In this document: positions 13,993 to 18,668 of the stretch, in pieces | Layout: the number at the start of each line of letters is the position of its first letter | Position numbering within the stretch: position 1 is the first letter of the stretch | NCBI GenBank assembly: GCA_038215555.1 | Contig: JBBQQT010000060.1 | Location: 1 to 18,668, forward strand | Origin: PFJX01 sp038215555 | GTDB lineage: Bacteria > Pseudomonadota > Gammaproteobacteria > Burkholderiales > Thiobacillaceae | Length of the DNA: 18,668 nucleotides | Reading direction: 5' to 3' | Translations under genes and position numbers: made by a program | Notes under the pieces: model-generated | What the model saw: only the letters and a program-made list of their open reading frames with translations | Told to the model about the DNA's origin: nothing | Databases searched by the model: none

Positions 13993-14283
13993 TCAGGCCT
14001 CGACCACGCCCATGATGTCTTCTTCACGCATGACGAGCAGTTCCTGCCCATCCATCTTCACGGTCTGGCCGGCGTACTTGCCGAACAGCACGCGGTCGCC
14101 GACTTTCAGCGCCATCTCGATCAGCTTGCCGGAATCGTCGCGCTTGCCGGGGCCAACAGCGACAACTTCACCCTGATCGGGTTTTTCAGTCGCGGTGTCG
14201 GGGATAACGATGCCGGAAGCGGTTTTACGCTCTTCTTCCATGCGCTTGACGATGACGCGATCGTGCAACGGACGAATCTTCAT
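13993..14283 (-). CDS. groS: Co-chaperonin GroES (Hsp10)
   Basis: This 96-residue protein is the standard-length GroES, starting MKIRPLHDRVIVKRMEEERK, with the mobile loop KTASGIVIPDTATEKP (about 20-36) that binds GroEL, and ending EEDIMGVVEA. Seven copies form the lid of the GroEL chamber. It is the first gene of the groESL operon. AGGAG lies about 7 bases before the ATG, and the 5' leader carries the CIRCE operator, so heat-shock control by the HrcA repressor is expected. Confidence 0.98.
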   Translation of the reverse strand: MKIRPLHDRVIVKRMEEERKTASGIVIPDTATEKPDQGEVVAVGPGKRDDSGKLIEMALKVGDRVLFGKYAGQTVKMDGQELLVMREEDIMGVVEA

Positions 14284-14341
14284 TACTTAACTCCTACAGT
14301 ATTTCGTGTTTGAACAAGGGGGGTCGATTGGGAGTGAGCGA

Positions 14342-14368
14342 TTAGCACTCAACTCCAACGAGTGCTAA
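14342..14368. promoter_or_regulatory. CIRCE operator (HrcA binding site)
   Basis: TTAGCACTC (14342-14350), nine bases, then GAGTGCTAA (14360-14368) is an exact match to the CIRCE consensus TTAGCACTC-N9-GAGTGCTAA. HrcA bound here represses groESL until heat stress inactivates it. It overlaps the downstream edge of the promoter -10 box, which fits repression by blocking RNA polymerase. hrcA itself is not in the window. Confidence 0.97.
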
Positions 14369-14396
14369 TGGTAGGGATGCAACAGCGGTATTTCAA
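14368..14396 (-). promoter_or_regulatory. groESL promoter
   Basis: On the minus strand a -35 TTGAAA (14396-14391) and a -10 TACCAT (14373-14368) are separated by exactly 17 bases, directly before the CIRCE element. The match suits the vegetative sigma factor. TTGAAA also resembles the sigma-32 -35 box, but no clear CCCAT-type -10 lies at the right place, so sigma-32 use is less likely. Confidence 0.7.
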
Positions 14397-14497
14397 TAGC
14401 AACGATCAGGCTATTTTTTTGTTGCGGAAATAAGAACGAGGGTATGAGACCCAGAATGCCAACTTCGAAACGGCTCAAAAAGCCGCCTCGACTCTCC

Positions 14498-15949
14498 TCA
14501 ACCCCACACTTCCACCCGCCGCAGACAGGCGTTGGCCAGCTCCCCCGCCCGCGTCTGGCTGGCGGCTTCGGCATAGCAGCGCAGTTCGGGCGCGTTGCCG
14601 GAGGGGCGCAGGTGGATGATTTCGTCGTTGGTCAGCGTGATGCGCAGGCCATCGGTCTGGTCGATGCTGGCCGGCGCCACAACCAGCGGCGCGAGGAAGT
14701 CACGCAGCGCTGCGTCTGATTCGGTGAGTTGCTGGATCAGTTGCCGGCTTTTTTCGGTGGCGAAGTTCTGGATGCGGTCGCTGGCGGTGTAGCGCGGCGG
14801 TAGGCTGGCGGGTAGTTGGGAGACCGGCACGCCGCGTTCGCGCGCCAAAACCAGCAACGCGATGATCGGCAGCACGGCATCGCGAGTCGGCAAGGGGTGT
14901 AGCTGATGACCGTTCTTCTCCAGCGTCGAGCCGACCAGGAAACCGCCGTTGGCTTCAAAACCGACGACATGCTGCGCGCCGCTTTGAATCAGCTGTTCCA
15001 TGCCTTCGATGACGTAGGGCGAGCCGATACGGGTGCGTGCCAGATGTGCGAATGTGCCGCATTTTTCCAGCGCGGTATTGCTGCTGACCGGCGTCGCGAC
15101 GGCTTCCGCGCCGAGGGTCTGGGCGCACAGGATGCCGACCACATCGCCGCGCAGATAATCGCCGTGCTCGTCGCCGAGCAAAGGTCGATCGGCATCGCCA
15201 TCGGTAGAGAGGATGGCGTCGAAGCCGTGTTCCGCCGCCCAGCGGCGGGCTTGCTGAACATCGGCTTCGGCGACCGCTTCGGTGTCGATCGGCACGAACT
15301 GGTCGGTGCGGCCGAGCGAGATGACCTCGGCGCCAAGTCCTTGCAGGAGTTCATGAAACATGTCGCGTGCGACGCTGGAATGTTCATAAAAGCCCAGCCG
15401 CATGCCGGCCAGCGCTTTGCGCGGGAAGAAATCCAGATAACGATCCAGGTAGAGCTGACGGGCTTGCGGGTTTGCCGTCGGCAAAGAATCAAGCTGCATT
15501 TGCGCTGGCAATGTCACGCTGGCCGCCGAGATGCCGACTTCATCCGCCTTGGTGATTTCACCTTCGGCACGATAAAACTTGATGCCATTGCGATCGAACG
15601 GGATGTGGCTGCCGGTGACCATGATCGCGGCAATGCCGTGTTCCTGCGCGTAGAACGCCAGTGCCGGCGTCGGCAGCACGCCGCAGTAGTCCGCCACCAG
15701 GCCGGCCTGTCGAATCGCCGCCGTACAGGCGCGGGCGATGTCCGGACTACTCGGCCGCAAATCGATGCCAAGCGCGACGCGGCTACCGGGCGGTGCGGCG
15801 ATGACCTGCAGGAACGCCGCCGCATAGGCGTAGCAGATTTCGGCGCTCATATCCGCAACCAGGCCGCGCGCGCCGCTGGTGCCGAAGCGGACGCCGCTGC
15901 TGTCCATCAGTTGTTGAATGGCGAACGTGGTGTGAGTGGTATCGGTCAT
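14498..15949 (-). CDS. Alpha-D-phosphohexomutase (phosphomannomutase/phosphoglucomutase family)
   Basis: This 483-residue cytoplasmic enzyme moves a phosphate between C1 and C6 of a hexose phosphate, feeding nucleotide-sugar and polysaccharide synthesis. All four family signatures are present: the catalytic serine loop VTGSHIP with Ser114 (the phosphoserine), the Mg-binding loop DGDADR at 250-255, the sugar-binding GFEANGG around Glu332, and the phosphate-binding RPSGNAPE at 448-455. The sugar loop GFEANGG differs slightly from the commoner GEMSGH/GEQSGH forms, so substrate preference (mannose or glucose phosphate) is open and no gene symbol is given. It follows the cyclic-di-GMP gene by 51 bases on the same strand and may be co-transcribed with it. 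No strong ribosome site precedes the ATG. Confidence 0.9.
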   Translation of the reverse strand: MTDTTHTTFAIQQLMDSSGVRFGTSGARGLVADMSAEICYAYAAAFLQVIAAPPGSRVALGIDLRPSSPDIARACTAAIRQAGLVADYCGVLPTPALAFYAQEHGIAAIMVTGSHIPFDRNGIKFYRAEGEITKADEVGISAASVTLPAQMQLDSLPTANPQARQLYLDRYLDFFPRKALAGMRLGFYEHSSVARDMFHELLQGLGAEVISLGRTDQFVPIDTEAVAEADVQQARRWAAEHGFDAILSTDGDADRPLLGDEHGDYLRGDVVGILCAQTLGAEAVATPVSSNTALEKCGTFAHLARTRIGSPYVIEGMEQLIQSGAQHVVGFEANGGFLVGSTLEKNGHQLHPLPTRDAVLPIIALLVLARERGVPVSQLPASLPPRYTASDRIQNFATEKSRQLIQQLTESDAALRDFLAPLVVAPASIDQTDGLRITLTNDEIIHLRPSGNAPELRCYAEAASQTRAGELANACLRRVEVWG

Positions 15950-16000
15950 GGTCAGAGTCAGGATTCGAGTTTAGGGTTGTGGATACAAGCAGACGTGAGT

Positions 16001-18667
16001 TCAGGCTGATGCAATTTCAGGTGAACGTAACAGCAACGCCTCGAACTCCGCCAGCGCCACCGGCCGGCTGAACAGATAGCCCTGGAAGGCGGGGCAGCCG
16101 CGGTCGCGCAGGAATTCGAGTTGTGCCCGGGTTTCCACGCCTTCGGCGATGACATCCAGGCCCAAGCTGTTGGCCATCACGATGATGGTTTGCACGATGG
16201 CGGCGTCGTTCGGGTCGGTGGCGATATCGCGCACGAAGGATTGGTCGATCTTGAGCTGGTCCAGCGGCAGTTGCTTGAGATAGGACAACGAGGAATGGCC
16301 GGTACCGAAATCGTCCATCGAGAAACCGACCCCGAGCTGTTGCAATGCCTGCATCTTGGCGATGCTGTCGGCGACGTTATCAAGCACCAGGCTTTCAGTC
16401 CGTTCCAGCTTCAATTGGGCCGGATTGATGCCGCTTTCCTGCAGCAGCGTTATCGCCAGCGGCACGAAATCCGGCTGTCTGAACTGACGCGCGCTGACAT
16501 TGACGGCCAGCCGCAAGTGACGCACGGCCGGGTTGTCCTGCCAGGCCTTGATCTGCATGCAGGCGGTTTGCAAAACCCAGTAGCCGATGCTGAGGATGAG
16601 GTTACTTTCCTCCGCCAGCGGAATGAACTCGGCCGGCGAGATCAGTCCGCGCTGCGGATGCCGCCAGCGCAGCAGCACTTCGGCGCCGAACACCTGGCCC
16701 TGCAAATCGACCTGCGCCTGGTAGTCGAGGTGAAACTGCTGTTGCGGCAGCGCGTGGCGCAGATCGGCCAGCAAGGCGGTACGCGCATCCAGGCCGGCTT
16801 GCATCGCCGGATCGAAAAATCGAATCGTGTTGCGCCCGGCATCCTTGGCCTGATACATCGCGAGGTCGGCTCGTTTCAGGAGTTCGTCGATACTGATTTG
16901 ATGACCAAAGAACAGGCTGATGCCGATACTTGGTGTGCTGTGAAATTCTCGTTCCTGAATGAGGATCGGTTGATTGATCGCATCGCGCACCTTCTCGGCC
17001 ACCATTTCCGCTGTTGCGGCGGCAATCGCCGGCTCGCGGTGCAGGCCTTTCAGCAGCACAACGAACTCATCGCCACCGAGACGCGCCACGCTATCGTCTT
17101 CGCGCACGCAGGCTTGCAGTCGCTTGGCAACCTCGCTCAGCAGTTGGTCGCCGACATCATGCCCCTGGGTATCGTTGATATTTTTGAAGTTATCCAGATC
17201 GAGAAACAGGATCGCGCCATACAGGCCGCTGCGCTGACTACTGGCCAAGGCATGGCCAAGGCGATCAAGCAGCAAGCGCCGATTCGGCAGTTGTGTCAGC
17301 ACGTCGTAGAACGCCAAATTGCGGATCTGCGCTTCCGCCAGCTTGCGTTGCGTGATGTCGGTAATCAAGGCAACCAGACCGGTGACATTGCCATCTTCAT
17401 CAAGCATCGCCGAGACACTGAACTCGCACGCCAGCGCATTTCCATCCGGAAGCAGCAACCCGATTTCAAAGCGGCGAGTTGCCGAATCGGCACGCTTTGC
17501 GACTGCAGCGAGAAAGGCTGGTCGATCAGATTCCACCAGATAGTCGAGCAGGCGGTGGTCGATGATTGCGCCGCGCGGACGCGCCAGCATCGCGCACAGG
17601 GCAGAATTCACCTCCAGCGTGCGGAACGTGCGGTCCGCCATCCAGAAACCTTCCTGCGTGGTTTCCAGCATGCGCCGCAGTTTTTGCTCGCTCTGGCGCA
17701 GTTGCCGCACCAACGCCAGATGCCGTTGGGTCACGGTGGCAACCAGAACCAGTGCAATCAACAAAATCGTCATGGCGCTGACCATCAACGCCAGCAAACC
17801 CGGATTGAGCGACGAATCCGCCTGGCCGAGATTGCTGTCGCTGAGAAAATAGGCGGCCGCCATTGCCGTGTAATGCATGCCGGAAACCGCGCCGCCGAGC
17901 ACCCCGGCGCTGAGCAAACGCAACAACTGGCGCGACAAACCCGCGCGAGCGCGCAGCCGGAAGTTGAGCGTCAAAGCCAGCCAGGCCAGCCCCACCGCGA
18001 CCAGGAGCGAAAGGCCGAAAAGCACCGGGTCATAACGCACCAGGCCTTCCAGACCCAACGCCGCCATGCCGGAGTAATGCATGACGCCGATGCCCAGGCC
18101 AAGCAACAGGCTGCTGACAAACATGCGGGCGAAGGTAAAGCTGGCGCGGCTGATCAGATGCAAGGCGGCCCCGCTGGCGAAGATGCCGGGCAGGATCGAA
18201 ATCAGTGTGATACCGGTGTCGTAGCTGACCCGGCACGGCAGCTGCAGGGCCAGCATGCCGATGAAATGCATCGCCCAGGTGCCGCCGCCCATGACCAGCG
18301 CACCGACCAGCAGCCACAACAGCCGCTGCCAGCGATTGCGCGCCTGACGCACCATATCGATCACCGAAAGCGCCGCGTGGGACGCAAATATCGCGATCAG
18401 GATCGACAGCAGCACCAGTTTCGGATCATAAAAGCCGCTGTACAACAGACTTGAATCCGGCGGGGTGACAAGAAATTTGAGGGGGCTGTCGAGGTTCACT
18501 TGTGTTGTTGGAATACCGAGACGTTCGATATCTTCCACTGTCTGCGCAGCTTGGACAATTGCACTTGTAGATATCCCGCGTATTACCGTCGCGGTTTCCG
18601 GAGGTATTCTTGCAGCCTCTGCAGATTCACACCCACTCAGCCGCCGTGTCCTCGCCTCCGCAACCAC
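16001..18667 (-). CDS. MHYT-PAS-GGDEF-EAL cyclic-di-GMP signalling protein (5' end uncertain)
   Basis: An 888-codon frame is open to the right edge, so the true start may lie outside; no ATG occurs before residue 105, and a GTG or TTG around residues 57-75 is possible. Residues about 80-310 form a membrane MHYT sensor with seven or so hydrophobic segments and the motifs MHFIG (133-137), MHYSG (196-200) and MHYTA (264-268), thought to bind a metal and sense a gas. A PAS domain (about 325-445) follows. The GGDEF domain (about 450-620) has an intact GGDEF at 531-535 and an inhibitory I-site RxxD at 522-525. The EAL domain (about 635-880) has EVL in place of EAL at 663-665 but keeps NVS, DDFGTG (785-790), Lys806 and AEGVE. 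It could make, break, or do both to cyclic-di-GMP. The mutase gene follows it. Confidence 0.9.
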   Translation of the reverse strand: MVAEARTRRLSGCESAEAARIPPETATVIRGISTSAIVQAAQTVEDIERLGIPTTQVNLDSPLKFLVTPPDSSLLYSGFYDPKLVLLSILIAIFASHAALSVIDMVRQARNRWQRLLWLLVGALVMGGGTWAMHFIGMLALQLPCRVSYDTGITLISILPGIFASGAALHLISRASFTFARMFVSSLLLGLGIGVMHYSGMAALGLEGLVRYDPVLFGLSLLVAVGLAWLALTLNFRLRARAGLSRQLLRLLSAGVLGGAVSGMHYTAMAAAYFLSDSNLGQADSSLNPGLLALMVSAMTILLIALVLVATVTQRHLALVRQLRQSEQKLRRMLETTQEGFWMADRTFRTLEVNSALCAMLARPRGAIIDHRLLDYLVESDRPAFLAAVAKRADSATRRFEIGLLLPDGNALACEFSVSAMLDEDGNVTGLVALITDITQRKLAEAQIRNLAFYDVLTQLPNRRLLLDRLGHALASSQRSGLYGAILFLDLDNFKNINDTQGHDVGDQLLSEVAKRLQACVREDDSVARLGGDEFVVLLKGLHREPAIAAATAEMVAEKVRDAINQPILIQEREFHSTPSIGISLFFGHQISIDELLKRADLAMYQAKDAGRNTIRFFDPAMQAGLDARTALLADLRHALPQQQFHLDYQAQVDLQGQVFGAEVLLRWRHPQRGLISPAEFIPLAEESNLILSIGYWVLQTACMQIKAWQDNPAVRHLRLAVNVSARQFRQPDFVPLAITLLQESGINPAQLKLERTESLVLDNVADSIAKMQALQQLGVGFSMDDFGTGHSSLSYLKQLPLDQLKIDQSFVRDIATDPNDAAIVQTIIVMANSLGLDVIAEGVETRAQLEFLRDRGCPAFQGYLFSRPVALAEFEALLLRSPEIASA

Positions 18668-18668
18668 T

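Noticed and set aside
14471..14485. Small hairpin CGGCT-CAAAA-AGCCG after the phosphohexomutase gene
   Set aside because: The stem is only 5 bp and just three T follow on the minus strand, too weak to call a terminator.
16121..18454. 777-codon plus-strand open frame opposite the GGDEF-EAL gene
   Set aside because: It is an antisense shadow of a codon-biased gene; the composition is rich in Gln, His and Arg, with no recognisable domain.

Overview
The window is a GC-rich proteobacterial chromosome segment, most likely from a betaproteobacterium. This rests on the betaproteobacterial look of GroEL (MAAKDVRFGDSARARMV start, Gly/Met-rich tail), a perfect CIRCE operator in front of groES, and high-GC codon use by eye. 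The assignment is inference; no search was run. Apart from mqsRA, every intact gene lies on the minus strand.

Layout from left to right. Bases 1-382 are an insertion-sequence graveyard: the N-terminus of an IS1182-type transposase running off the left edge, a 40-codon DDE-integrase fragment, and the first codons of an IS1634-type transposase. An intact mqsR-mqsA toxin-antitoxin pair follows at 701-1400 on the plus strand, with a candidate MqsA operator just before mqsR. Facing it is a tandem-domain universal stress protein (1492-2334). Bases 2335-3079 hold gene debris (a possible B12-binding domain fragment) and a 166-bp repeat with nested inverted repeats.

The centre of the window, 3080-11466, is a gene set matching the predicted amidoligase/peptide-ligase system defined by comparative genomics: a transglutaminase-DUF2126 (putative amidoligase) protein, a fused circularly permuted ATP-grasp plus alpha-E protein, a second transglutaminase-like protein, and a class I glutamine amidotransferase. 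All catalytic motifs I can check are intact. The order of transcription is DUF2126 protein, then a Phd/RelE-type toxin-antitoxin pair, then ATP-grasp/alpha-E, transglutaminase and amidotransferase. The toxin-antitoxin pair sits inside the set with its own palindromic operator and a perfect TATAAT box. The toxin stop and the ATP-grasp start are 2 bases apart, so the toxin-antitoxin promoter may drive the distal half of the operon. The substrate and product of the system are unknown.

Upstream of that set are a Rho-independent terminator only 72 bases before the DUF2126 start codon and a ribbon-helix-helix antitoxin gene broken by a nonsense codon, with no toxin gene left. Next come the groES-groEL operon (CIRCE, sigma-70-like promoter, strong 18-bp-stem terminator), an alpha-D-phosphohexomutase, and a large MHYT-PAS-GGDEF-EAL cyclic-di-GMP protein whose start lies at or beyond the right edge.
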